A stretch of 64,000 nt of DNA from positions 1-64,000 of the forward strand of contig QJNS01000040.1 of assembly GCA_004154925.1 (NCBI GenBank). The letters are read 5' to 3'. Below are positions 12,336-24,201 of this stretch, in pieces (the first letter of the stretch is position 1; each line of letters begins with the position of its first letter). The translations under genes and the position numbers were made by a program. The stretch is from Monosporascus cannonballus (taxonomy: Eukaryota > Ascomycota > Sordariomycetes > Xylariales). The notes beneath the pieces were generated by a model. The model was not told where the DNA came from and made no database searches. It saw only the letters and a list, made by a program, of their open reading frames with translations.

Positions 12336-15300
12336 ATATTAATATATTAGATAATAGTGTTTTTCTTTTTAAAGTAGTTCTTTTAAAGTATTTCGCTTTA
12401 TCTTACTTTAAGTAATGCTTTTATATTCGGTATCTATACTTATATTAATTATTTAAAGTTAACTTAGAAAGATATTAACATTTTATAATATATAATATAT
12501 GAAAAACATTACCCGTAAATACAGTACTATAAAAACAATTAAAGAGAGTATTTTCGAATAAAAAGCACTGTGTAACTTTATTCTAAATATTTGACAAAAC
12601 TTCTACAATTTAATATTATTCTTAATTTGATATTAAATTTGAAAAGAAGATGTATAAATTTATATTTTTATATATTTTTTTCAGCTTAATAAGGCTGTAT
12701 TTAAATGTTAAAGTATTTTAACGCTTTTTAAATATTATATTAATATTAATTTAATTACATATCAATTATTGATTTTTTATTAATATGTACTTTTAAATTT
12801 TCGATAGTATAATATTAACATCTACTAAAACTTAATATTTATAATAACACCGTTAGATTTTATAATAAACAATTAAATATTTCTTATTAAGATATAAAAA
12901 AATTAGTCTTAATTAGTACAAATAAACAAGTTATATTACAATACGAAAAAGGAATACTATAATAAAAAATTTTTATTCTAATAATATTAGTAGTCTTAAA
13001 CCTTGATAACTGAAATGTTAAAAGGGATAGTAAGTGCTAACGCTAATAAATAATATACTTGAGATTGACTTTAGGACGAAAAAGAACTCCTTAATATATA
13101 TACAAAACTCGGACTTTCTTATTAATCGAAAGTGATTATAAGCGTAACACTCTATCCTACTTTATTATATATAAAAGATTTACGTACAATTATTACTAAT
13201 TGCGTTCCAATAAATAAAATGAATTTTATTTATATTTAATATTAAAAATGTATAATTTTTTAAAGTTTACATTTTAAAATATGTTATAATGTTTATAGCG
13301 TAACTATTTAATACTTTTAATATATTTATTACGTATATATATTTAAAATGTAAATCTAATAAACCTTTTAATACAATAAGCTGTTTATATTAACTAAATA
13401 TTATAAAATAAGAAAACAACATTTGTAAAAAATTAAAAGTATAACTATTATAAAGTTTTCTTTACAAAAGCTGAGAAATAAAGAAAACAAACAAAGTATA
13501 TCTATATATACAGTTAATACAATCATATTAACATTATCTTGACAAATTATTAAAACATCTAATATAACGTACTATATAAGCTCGTCGACTATATAAGTTT
13601 CTTAGCTAACTTTTCAACTTTTCAACTTTCTATTTTTAAGATCAATTTCTTAATATAAACTTTGTAAAGCGTTTAATAAAAAAGTTAAAATAAACTTAAT
13701 TATTTAAACTAAAAAATTAACCTCAAAGTTTAATTATAATTTTTTAATTTAATTTGTAACGTTGTATTATTTACTTTCAAAACGCTTTTTGAAAAAATAT
13801 TTTTCCATATCGATATAGTTCTTAGTTTATAAAAAAATAACTTTAACTAAAAGAAATCGATTATTAAGTAAATCTTTGACATAAATACGTAAATATTATT
13901 GGATAATAATACGTAGAAAAATTATAAACATATTACTTATATAATATAAAACATATCAAAACTAACTATATATCTAATTATATTATAAAATAAGAAAAAC
14001 TTAAAACGTATTTAAATTAGAAATATTTACTAAAGAGTTTTATAGAAACATTTAATACTATTTAGATTGTAATTACCAAAGACGATATTACGAAAAAAAT
14101 GTCTATAACTATAATAAAATAACTTTTTAAATCAAACTTTATATAAAGACAAATATAATTATTACAAATAGTAAAAAACGCAAAGTTTAAACAAATTCAA
14201 CAACGAAATAGAAATAAATTATATTAATACAAATTATTAACTTTAAAGGCTATGCTTTATCTTTATTTATTTTCTTTACTAAAACGAAATAATCCTTTAT
14301 TACCTTATTAATAAGTTATTTTATTTAAATAAAATATCCGATAGGTAAATATAATAAACTAAAAAACAAATTAAAGTTACAATAAATAAAATATTTTGTT
14401 ACATATATTAAAATGTATATAGGAAATTTAGAGCCTTTTTTATTTTTTATAATTTTAAAAATTCGTATGTAATCAAACTCGAAGAATGTTATAAAACTAA
14501 TAATATTATTATATTTTATATATTTACAAATTCTTTTTACCGCCTTTAACTTTTTACCCTATTTCTTTTCGTATTAAAGCAGGTTTAATTACTTTATATT
14601 AAAAATTTCAAGTGTTATTACGCCATCTATATTATTAAAAAACTTTATCATTAGCGTTATAACGTATTTAAATTTTGCTAAAATAACTAATAATATTACA
14701 TGCGAATTTGAAAATATTAAACTTGTTCTCTTTAACCTTAATAATATTATTTTCGAATTAAGAATTTTAAATATATCTATATTAATCACTTATTTACTTA
14801 TTTTTACTAGTTTCGTTATCTTTTTACTTATAAGATCTTTAAGATATTATCGAAGTAAATCAAGAGAAGAGTTATTTATAAATAGAAGAAAATCGAAAAT
14901 CACTAGAATACTTCGTTAACAGAAATAATAAAATCGATTATTATTGTAATACAAAGTAACTTATTACTTTTATATAAGATCACTCTTTTTTAAAAAAACG
15001 ACAATCTATATAAAACGAACTGGGTTCTAAATAGATACGAAAAAATAAAAAATAAACGTTTTTTTAAAACAAAAGCTTACTATAAAAAATAAAATTTTAT
15101 AATTAACAAACAATAATAAATAATTATAATTAATAACAATTAAAAATAACAGGTATAAAAGGAGTTGAACACTAAACTAAAACAATATAATATTTATAGC
15201 AAACTTAGATACCTTGTATATATATATATATATATATTATAAAAATATTGAAAAATAAAATTGCAAATTAATATAAATTAATGTATATAGTTATAATTGT

Positions 15301-17153
15301 TTTATATAACTTTATTATTACCGAATACAATAAAATAGCTGATAAATCTATATAGCTAACGAGTTTATATAATATACTTTAAAATTTGGTAAGGTTAATT
15401 ATTTAATAATTATATTAAATAAAACCAAATTAATGTTATATTAAGAATTGATAATATAATTATATAATATAACAAATAATAAACCTTTTTTATATAAATA
15501 TCGATAAAATGTTTTTTTAAAACGATTAAAAAGTAAAAACTATCTATTTTCCTCTATAATCAAAAGCGTAGTTGTTTTAACGCTAAATATATTAAAGTTT
15601 TTAACATTATATATATATATATATATAAGAAATTCTTCGATGATTTTCTTTATATTACACTTTTTTATATAATAAGTCGTTAAATTTTATTATTATTAAT
15701 ATTATTAATATTATTTATATCGTTTAATAGATAATAATTTTTTAACAATATACGTATATAAATTTATTTATTCGACGACATTAAATTTTAAGAAATAAAT
15801 GCGTATTAGATTACTATAAAGCTAATGTTTTGTCGACTTACTATTTTCAAACTTATTTTAATATTGTAATATTTTTCCGTTTTGTAATTTAACATTAATT
15901 AGTTATTAGCGTTATTAACATTAAGTATACAAGTTATATTTATCATTTAAGCGATATAAATCTTTATAAGGTAATTTTTAAGTTTTTTTTTCTCAGTTAA
16001 GTTAAATGTATAAAAAGTATTATATGATACAATATATATTATATATATTAAATTTTTTATTTTGAAATACTACAATACTTAATATCATTGATAGTAAAAA
16101 TATATTTAATGTATTTATTCTTTAATTAATTATTTTAAAGCTCATTAATACAAAATTATAAAAAGGTTTCGACCGTGATAAATCTTAAACTTATTAGTCG
16201 ATAAAGCCGTATTTAATAATATAATATAAAAGGTATTAAGTTTTACGCACTAAAGCTTGAATATATATAAAAACCTTTGACTTATAATTATAATCAAAAG
16301 TCTAATACGTTTAAATAATATTATAATATTATAAAATATAAAGTTGATTTTTTTCGTTATATAATTAAATTTTTATAATAATACAGTTAAATAAGTGAAA
16401 TACGTTAAATAACTTTTTATTATTAAAACTAGAAACTTTGTAAAGCTAATATTTAATAAAAGATTTAAAAATTAACTAAACTATAAACAGTTTGATTAAA
16501 CGCAGATTATATTTAACATAATTGTTAAATTGTAGTATTAAGTATGCATTATTAAATTTAAAATTAAAATATAAAAATGTATAATTTATATTTTATTATA
16601 TATAAATCTTTAATATAGACTAGATTTTAGAACTATATTTTATATTTTACTACTTAGTTTACATATATTTTGAATTTTATATTATATAATATATTATTAT
16701 AATAATTTTCAATTAAATATGTTTATTTTTAAGTTTAAAAATTTTACATAGTTTAAGTTTTTAAGTATAACGGTTTATATATCTATAAGTAGTAGCATTA
16801 GTTGTTATTACTTTTTAGTATAACTTAAGATATTGCATTTTATTTAAAATATCAAATTGTTAATTTTAAGTTTTAAAATATCAAATTGAGTTTTAGCTTA
16901 TTTTATATAATTTAACCATTAATTTATCATATTTATTTATTTATACATAAATATTTCGTGGTAAAATAGATCTTCGATTTTTTAAATAGTTAGCTGTAAG
17001 TTGAAAATAACTTTAAAATATTACTCGAAACAGAATTAATAGTTAAAACTTTTTTTTAGCGATAATAAGTTGTTCAATATAACGGTTATATATAATACGC
17101 TTTTAAATCGTAGTAAAACTCTAAAAATTAAATACCTTTTTATAAACCTTAAA
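12336..17153. other. AT-rich RIP-degraded DNA
   Basis: No gene seen. The stretch is AT-rich with simple TA runs at about 15216-15237 and 15608-15630. One fragment (about 13020-13165) has a relative near 46700-46890 and is listed separately. A minus-strand frame at 14589-14789 is low-complexity and not credible as a gene. Confidence 0.6.
13020..13165 (+). repeat. LTR-like fragment shared with the 46.8 kb region
   Basis: Similar by eye to about 46700-46890. Both have a GACGAAAAAGAA / AACGAGAAAGAA-like word, then a TA-rich run, then TTAATCGAAA followed by a TATA(A/G)(A/G)CGTAA word. The copies are 33 kb apart, so they belong to separate insertions. Boundaries and target duplications were not resolved. 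Confidence 0.4.
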
Positions 17154-17580
17154 ATTGTGAAATAAGCGAGGGTGCGACGCTAACCACAAAACCAAAAGAT
17201 CAGCAATTTCAAATTCCAATTGGGGTTTGGGCATCCAAATCCACCTTATAAGAGCGCATATAATAAGCTTCCAGTTACGTTACAATTACTCCCCTCTTTT
17301 TAATAAAATCGTCCCGATTTCAAAGGCTTATGCTAAGACGTCGAACTCCCAGAGCTTTTACTGCGCCTCGTAAGCACATTGCGCGGCCGCTGTTACCACT
17401 TAATACCGTCCCTTACTAGCGATTGGATTTTTTTTCGGTTTGCTTCTTGGCTCTCTTTTAGGCTCTTAGCAGCCGCTCCTTTAGAGAATCGAACCCTAGA
17501 TTTTTGGGCCCCTAGCGGTAGCGCACGGACTGACAGATGCACCCAATTGGGGTTTGGAATATTGTGAGATAAGCGAGGGT
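17154..17580 (-). mobile_element. tRNA-derived SINE-like element with long flanking direct repeats
   Basis: On the minus strand the unit starts with a tRNA-like head. The 17523-17552 segment resembles a D-arm and A box around CCCAATTGGG, and 17484-17497 gives AGGGTTCGATTCTC, a good Pol III B box. A 20-base direct repeat, ATTGTGARAT followed by AAGCGAGGGT, lies at 17154-17173 and 17561-17580 with one A/G difference, like the long target duplications made by LINE machinery. A truncated second copy at 18937-19060 shares the tail end. However, AAGCGAGGGT also begins the second copy, so part of the direct repeat may belong to the element. The fold does not make a complete functional tRNA. Confidence 0.45.
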
Positions 17581-17617
17581 TGCCTTATTAAAATCAGGCC
17601 CTATTTTAAAGGTTGCG

Positions 17618-17636
17618 GCTGCGCCGTAGGCGCAGC
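17618..17636. repeat. Perfect 8-base hairpin in a GC-rich patch
   Basis: GCTGCGCC, a 3-base GTA loop, then GGCGCAGC. The pairing extends imperfectly outwards for several bases with mismatches of the type RIP produces. It may be a terminal scrap of a fold-back element like the one 320 bases downstream. Confidence 0.4.
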
Positions 17637-17956
17637 TGCGGCTAAGTAACTTTTAATACCAGGCTAACTTAATTTGGAAAACCTTACAAAAAATAATAAA
17701 TCGTTTAAAATAAGGCCTAATAATAAATTATGATTTTTTAACTCCGTTTAGTACGTTCCTATATAAAGTTTTTAAAATTTATTTTAAAAACTTACAAATA
17801 TAGTAATAATAAAAAATAGTTAAAAAATAATAAAAATTAATTTTATATAAAGCTTTAAAAAAGTTTTTAAACCGTATATATAATTTTTAAATTAATATTA
17901 AATTCGTAAAAATATTATAAAAAGAAATAAAAATTTTGGATTAATATATACTTTTT

Positions 17957-18605
17957 AACCGAAACGCCTTTACGGCCGCAATAACGCGATTACCGTATAT
18001 AATATTTTGTTATGGGCTTTTTAAGGGTAATTCAATATAGGAAAAGCCCGTTTGGTTATGCTTTTGTTCGTATAGATTATGGTTATTATATTATAACCAT
18101 AAAGGCGTCCCGGATTTGGCTGCCTTTAATCTTTTTATAGCTGCGACGTAATAACGATAATCCGTACGGGTAAAAAAATTACTGGACGGGTTTTTCCCAT
18201 ATTGAATATATTAGGGAAACCCGGCGTACGATAATGCGACCGGTAATTATGCTGTCGCAGCTGTAAGGGTATTACGGTTACCTATTTCCCAAACTTAAAC
18301 TTAGCCGTATCGGCCCTAAATTTAACTTAAAAAATTAAAAAGTTTTTTGTATATATATTAATTTATATTCGATGGACATATTAAATATTAAATTTATCGG
18401 ATTTAAATTGGTTATGTTATAATTATAAAGGCGTTCCGGATTTGGCTGCCTTTAACCTTTTTATAGCTACGACGTAATAACGATAGCCCGTACGGGCAAA
18501 AGCATAGCTGGACGGGCTTTCCTCTGTTAAATTACCCTTGGACGGCCTATAACAAAATAATGTACGCGGTATTTGCGCTGTCGCAACCATAAAAACGTTG
18601 CGGTC
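17957..18605. mobile_element. Fold-back / MITE-like inverted repeat element
   Basis: The left arm (about 17957-18110) is the reverse complement of the right arm (about 18455-18605). The outer ends align as AACCGAAACGCC and GACCGCAACGTT, and words such as the TTTTGTTAT(G/A)GGC block are shared. The middle (about 18100-18260) repeats the right arm in direct orientation, including CCGGATTTGGCTGCCTTTAA. The unit is therefore one inverted and two direct copies of a 150-base module. No coding frame was seen and the target duplication was not resolved. A non-autonomous DNA transposon is the likeliest origin. Confidence 0.5.
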
Positions 18606-18936
18606 GATAAATTTCTTAAATTTTAACTTAATTATATTAGTCCCAATCTTTATCGAAAAAATTTGAAAAATTTCTTATACGCGTAAAAGCTTTTATTTAA
18701 CGTATATTAAAAAGATAAAACTTATTCGATTTATATTAATTGCAAAAATAAAACAAATTAATTATTTTATAAAAAAAAATACAGAACGAAAACGTTTTTG
18801 CATAATTTTAATTTAGGCCTCGCTGGTTCGTAATGGGGATACGTTATTTGATTAGTTAATTTTAGCGCCTTGGCGTAATACATAAAAGTATATCCAAAAT
18901 AGAAACAAGCCAGCAGAGGTCTGAGTTAGCTAAGGT

Positions 18937-19060
18937 AAAGCGAGGGTGCGACGTTAACCACAAAACCAAAAGATTAGCAATTCCAAATCCCAATTGGGAT
19001 TTGAGCACCCAAATCCACTTTATAAGAGCGCATGCAACAAGCCTCCAGCTACGTTACAAA
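18937..19060 (-). repeat. Truncated second copy of the SINE-like tail
   Basis: Closely matches about 17164-17285, starting at AAGCGAGGGTGCGACG and ending at ACGTTACAA. It differs mainly by C/T and G/A changes. It lacks the tRNA-like head, consistent with 5' truncation on the minus strand. Confidence 0.5.
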
Positions 19061-19690
19061 AATTCAAACACTTTTATTAAAGCGAAGAAGGAACTATAAT
19101 AATATATATAGCTACAATTAGCGATATTAATTATAATTGCATTTATAAGGTAAATTACATGCTTAAGTTTTAATTAGAATTAAAATTGCTAATTTTTTAA
19201 TTTTATAGCTAGTATTATATCTTAACTTATAATAGAATTAATTCTAAAATTTAAGTGTTTAAAAATTAAAAATAAAATAAATAGTCATAAAATATTACAA
19301 ATATTATGCAAAAATTCGGCTAATTAATGTATTAAATAATAATTTATAATTAAATATAATATTGTATTATTAAATAGAATAAAGTTCAATGTAAATATAA
19401 AAGATTTTTTTTAAATATTTAATATTATAAGATTAAAATAAAGCTATATTATTAAAAATCGTAATCCGTAATAAAAATATTAAAGCTTACTTTTATCTAT
19501 TATTATAAGATATTTTATAACGTAGTTATATTTTAAACCATTAAATTATATAAATTACTTCTTTATTAATAAGGGTGTATATATAGGGTCTTTTAATATA
19601 TAACCTTTATTTAACTTAAAACCTTTAATTCTAGCTAAGCTTGTTGTTTTTTAATCTATTTATGCTACTAAACGTTTCAAGTTCTTTAAG
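19061..19690. other. AT-rich spacer before the gene island
   Basis: AT-rich and gene-free. Composition shifts to GC-normal at about 19680-19700, marking the left edge of the island. Confidence 0.6.
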
Positions 19691-19965
19691 TGGATACCTA
19701 CTCTTATAGTTTTGCCAGGGGGTCCTTTCTTGTCTTGCTCCCGATCGTCCCAAATCGGGCCGAATCTGTTGGTTCATAACAATATGGGGACGCAACTACT
19801 GTTGCTCCATAATACGAAGCGGGGTAACGTGTTTCCTGATCATTCCCAAGATCTTGTTATATATGAGGGCCCGTTCGAGTTCTACCATAGCCGATGGCGG
19901 GTGACATTCTTAGCTTTCATTTTGAGGGGAGCTTCCATGTGGTTGCCGAGTTCAGCTCCTGACAG

Positions 19966-19980
19966 CGTGATATATATTTT
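19966..19980 (+). promoter_or_regulatory. Possible TATA box of the P450 gene
   Basis: GATATATATTTT lies about 40-50 bases before the start codon at 20020, inside otherwise GC-normal DNA. Further upstream (about 19740-19765) a CCGAT/ATCGG inverted pair flanks a short spacer; it could be a regulatory site but this is weak. Confidence 0.35.
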
Positions 19981-20019
19981 CCTTTACGACCTTAACCCGA
20001 CGAAGACGGATAAGGGGTC

Positions 20020-21611
20020 ATGTTGCTGATCCTCTCTCTTGCCCTCGCGGCTATCGTAGCTTACTCCATTGTCGTTCGAGTCACCGCATGGCATCGCCTT
20101 CGACATATCAAGGGACCCGCCCTTGCAGGTTGGAGTAGGCTGTGGATTCTGCGTTACCAAACCTCGGGCAGACTGAGCCAGGGTCTCGACACTGCTTGCT
20201 GTGGACATGGTACGTAGTCCGTACGGGAGCCTTTGTTGATCCTGACATTTAGTGGCGATGAGCAGATTTGGTCCGAGTTGCGCCCAACATGGTGGTCTGC
20301 AACGACCCTACGGAGCTCCGTCGAGTCCTGAGTGTCTCCTCCGGGTTCCGAAGGTCACCGTGGTATAGCTGCCTGCGATTGGACCCGAGCAAGGACAACG
20401 TCTTATGTACGCCTAACAACAAGGTCCATCAGCAGCTGCGTAGCTACCTGAAACCCGGGTATACTCTGGGGTCGGATCACCAGGAACAACTAGTGGACGA
20501 ACAGATCATGAAACTGGTCCAACTGGTTGAGAGGGAATACGTATCAACTAAGGGGAAGTTTCGAACAATGGACCTCGTGCGAGTATCGCAATACCTGGTC
20601 CACGACGTCATCTCGTCTGTAGGATTCGGCCGATATTTCGGGTATCTTGATGCAAACGACGATCTGTACGGAGCCATCCACATAGTGAAGACCATTACGC
20701 CCCCGCTAATGGTTGCGGGCCTATTTCATTCAATATTCGTAACAGTCGCAAAATCCCCGTTTATGAAGCCGTTCCTCCCAAAGCCAAGCGATAAACAGGG
20801 GCTTGGGGTCGTGTTGGGGATCATCAAGGGCCAAGTCGAAAAGCGGTATGGCGCCAAGAAAATCGAGAACAGGGATGTTCTCCAGTCATTCGTCGATTCC
20901 AGTCTGCCTCGAGACATGGTCGAATCCGAGTGTATGGTGCAGATCGTAGCTGGCACCGCCACAACGGCGACAGCGATATCCTCCGCCATCTTCCACGTCT
21001 CGAGCAATCCGGGCGTGTATCGAAAGCTTCAAGAGGAAATCGACGCTGCCACCAAAACAGTATCCCGGCCGGTGATCTCGGACCAGCAGGCAAAAGACCT
21101 GCCCTATCTCCAAGCTGTTATAAGGGAGGCACTGCGGATTTGGCCCCCGAGCGCGGCTCTCCAGCCCCACAGGTCAGACGAGGACGAATTAATCTGCGGA
21201 GTCAAGGTGCCGGCGCAGACTGACGTGGCATGGGCCCCTTTTACTCTGATGAGGAACAAGGCCGTCTTCGGTGAGGATGCGGATATGTTCAACCCCGATA
21301 GGTGGATCGACGCCGAACCAGGGAGGTTTCGAGAGATGGAATTGACACAGGGCATGGTCTTTTTTAGTGGAAGCCGCTGGGAGTGCATGGGCAAAAAGCT
21401 CGCGTATATGGAAATAACGAAGTCGTTGTTTGAGGTAAGCCGTCCATACACTCCCTATGGAAGTAGCAACTGATGCGAGGATCAACTCCAGCTCTTCAGA
21501 AGATACGACTTGGCGATGCTGAACCCGGTCGAGCCCTTTACTTGGAAAAATTATGGTGAGAGCATAGTGCATGGAATGCATGTGAAAATCACGCCGAGGA
21601 ACCTAGATTAA
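20020..21611 (+). CDS. Cytochrome P450 monooxygenase, pisatin-demethylase-like
   Basis: Three exons, 20020-20209, 20263-21434 and 21492-21611, give 493 residues, a normal fungal P450 length. Intron 1 (53 bases) has donor GTACGT and a CTGAC branch site; I chose the acceptor at 20262 because the first AG (20252) leads to a stop. An acceptor at 20265 would remove one residue. Intron 2 is 57 bases. Residues 2-22 form a membrane anchor, then a short linker with I-K-G-P-A-L-A-G-W. The oxygen-binding helix reads A-G-T-A-T-T (293-298), the K-helix E352-A-L-R355, the PERF-like segment F-N-P-D-R-W (406-411), and the haem loop holds Cys438 in F-S-G-S-R-W-E-C-M-G. The R-W-x-C spacing and the C-terminus resemble the pisatin demethylase group. 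It should oxidise a small hydrophobic compound at the ER; the substrate is unknown. No frame damage is seen. Confidence 0.88.
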
Positions 21612-22359
21612 GGGTCACGTATGCATCATTAGAGCGCAGTGTATCAGTTCAAGTAGCCGCAGGGGCATATCCGTATATCAATCATGGTTGTGTACATGAG
21701 GCAACTAATCAATCTATAAGCGGAAACAACAACATCCCCGGAGACCATTCATATAGAGTATTTGTGCCTATTATGTATTCAACTATACGTTCCAGCAGTT
21801 GATTTCTCAGTCGGGTCTTATTTCCTACCATTCTATAATCCCGCATATGTTGGATTATCGTTATTAATATCTCGTTAATAGCTTCACGGTAGGAGCTAAT
21901 ATTCAGGGCATGGAGAACCTATCACGCGCACTCGTGACTCTCCGGGTCACTGTTGGAGAGGTCTGCATCGTTCTATACTCGAGGTAGTATAGTATATTGA
22001 CAATATTTTGCCCCTTGAGGCTATTGATCTAGGATCAAAGAGCCCCATCTCGGCAGTGTCTTGCGCTTTAGCCTCCCCTCTCTTAGCCTGAATTCTTCCA
22101 CCAGTCAGACCCCAGCGTTTGAACAGGTTGCTCACAATTGGGATTGGGGTAAAGTAGCTGTCAATATCATGCCTTCGGCCAAGCATATAAAGCCGTCGCC
22201 GCTCTGCTATAACATGGAACGACTTCGAGATGCGTTGAGACAAATTAAACAGACGGTCATCTTCAACTTTTCAACATTATAGCGGCGTCTCCCAATTTCG
22301 CCGAGTAATGAAACAATCTAACACGAGACTCATTACAGAACATCTTAGCGGAGCCCAAC
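21612..22359 (+). promoter_or_regulatory. P450-esterase intergenic region with TATA box
   Basis: 748 bases between two genes on the same strand. CATATAAAG at 22184-22192 is a good TATA box about 170 bases before the esterase start codon, and the start context is CCCAACATG. A frame at 22061-22282 crosses it but has no recognisable domain. Binding sites for a specific regulator were not identified. Confidence 0.4.
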
Positions 22360-23636
22360 ATGCTTCTCCTTACTCTCGCACTTCTTCCGACCTTGTCTCT
22401 TACTGCTATTGTCCCTGTGCATAGCTATACCCGATGCCAGAGGAACACACAGAACCCTCTTGAGGGGTGCCCACCACGGACTCTATACGTGAGCCAATCA
22501 GACGAGAGGGCACAGTTTCATACAATCCAGAGCGCGATCACTTCAATACCAAATAACACTGTTCCATACACCATATTGGTCGCGCCAGGAACGTACACCG
22601 AGCAACTGAATGTGACACGGCAGGGACCCCTCACGCTCCTTGGCATGACGGATAGGCCGTGGGGATCTGGGCTATACGCCGACGTTGATGGAAAGAGCAG
22701 ACAGGAGAATGATGTCCACGTCTACTGGAACTCGGCCAACCATGACGCCGTCTTTCCGGACAACGTGTATACTGGCGTACTTACCATCGGGCCAAATTTG
22801 AATGCGACGTTGACCGGCTCTGGGCCGACTGGCTTCCCCGTCCCCGAAGATACTCCATTCGGGTGCACCGACTTCCGTGCATACAACATCGACTTTCGGA
22901 ACGAGTATACGCCGTATGCCAACGGACCAGCGCATGCGTTAGGTGTTAGCCGCGCCAACGCCGGCTTCTACTCTTGCGGGTTCTATAGCTATCAAGACAC
23001 TGTGAGTTGCTACTCTAGCCTTTGTACGCTGCGGATACCGTAGAGACTAACAAGAATCAGGTATACATTGGTAAGCTGGGAAATGCATATTTCTACGACA
23101 GTGTGGTGGCGGGGCAAACAGACTTCCTGTACGGCTTCGGAACCCTCTACATCGAGAAGTCTACACTCGCACTGCGCGGCTGCGGCGGCGGCATCACCGC
23201 TTGGAAAGGAACGAACACAACATTCCACAATAAGTACGGAGTGTACATCTCGGACTCGCGAGTCGTGGCCGCGAATAGTTCTATTGCTTCCGAGATCGAA
23301 GACAAGTGTTCGCTCGGCCGGCCGTGGAATGAGGGCCATCGCAGCGTCTTCATGAACACCTACTTCGACCCAAGCATTTTACCCGCCGGATATACCCCGT
23401 GGAAGGGGCAACCAAACGGCAGAATAGGCCCCAATACTACCATGGCGGTCTACCATGTTTACGGGCCGGGCTACGATGGAGCAGCGGCAGAAGCGAGCGA
23501 TGTGACCAAGGTGTTCCATAGAAGACAGGTCACGCCCTTCCGTCGACCTATCAATGTTTTCATGACGCCAACTGGAAAACAGCCGAATATTGGATGGATC
23601 GATCCGTATGTATTATTGCTTGGAAGGAGTCCGTGA
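22360..23636 (+). CDS. Secreted pectin methylesterase (carbohydrate esterase family 8)
   Basis: Two exons, 22360-23001 and 23061-23636, give 405 residues. The 59-base intron has GTGAGT, a GACTAAC branch site and CAG. Residues 1 to about 16 are a hydrophobic signal peptide, so the protein should be exported. The pectinesterase beta-helix signatures are all present: Y-Q-D-T with Q212 and D213, G-Q-T-D-F-L-Y-G with D235 as the expected nucleophile, and L-G-R-P-W (299-303) with the substrate-binding arginine and tryptophan. It would remove methyl groups from homogalacturonan in plant cell walls and open it to pectinases. The second exon is frame-clean and its end is intact. Several N-x-T/S sites suggest glycosylation. 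Composition matches the P450 and not the surrounding DNA. Confidence 0.93.
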
Positions 23637-23727
23637 CCAGTAGCTTTTGGTTATGTCCGAATTGGGGTAATACGCCTTACATTAATTATGTATCTACATA
23701 TATTATATTGGCCTGTAAGCACCCGAG

Positions 23728-23905
23728 TATAACGGCTCGGGAGTTTAACCAACTATTAAACCTAAGTCGTACGGGTTTATGTTGGTAAAATCTTATAGAA
23801 ATTTAAGTAATAAAATGATTAATTACATTTCCTAATAATAAACACAATTTGCGTAATGATATATTATTATAAACTAGTATTATTTAAATTATATTAAAAA
23901 ACACG
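23728..23905 (+). repeat. Truncated G1-family LTR fragment
   Basis: Starts TATAACGGCTCGG and matches the first half of the G1 LTRs at 26300 and 32505, including ACTATTAAACCTAAGTCGTA and the TAGTATTATTTAAATTAT block. It stops matching at about 23905. It begins 91 bases after the esterase stop codon. A perfect CCCGAG/CTCGGG hairpin spans its start (23722-23741) and might serve the esterase transcript end, but that could be chance. Confidence 0.6.
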
Positions 23906-24201
23906 AATTTTAATTATATTCTCACTTATAATAATAATCGAATAATTTTTATTCGATTATCTATTAATCGCCATCGTATTGATTACGTTCGATTATTTTA
24001 TATTACACAGCTTTTTATTAAAATCGGAAATCTTTCAACGCTTTGTTTTAATCCTGTTTATAAGTTTTCGAATATTAAGTTATAATACGATATTTTCTAA
24101 GCTTTCCTTTTTTAAAATTTAATTTATTTATTAACTATACAGGATATATTTGCTTTCAAGCTATATTTTCCAGTCTAAGTCAAATATATATAGAATTAAT
24201 A

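Noticed and set aside
19712..20029. 105-codon plus-strand frame just upstream of the P450
   Set aside because: Out of frame with the P450, overlaps its start codon and has no domain; it covers the promoter.
20250..20262. First AG (20252) as the acceptor of P450 intron 1
   Set aside because: It leads into a stop codon (20259-20261) or the wrong frame; the acceptor at 20262 restores the conserved V-R-V-A-P-N reading.
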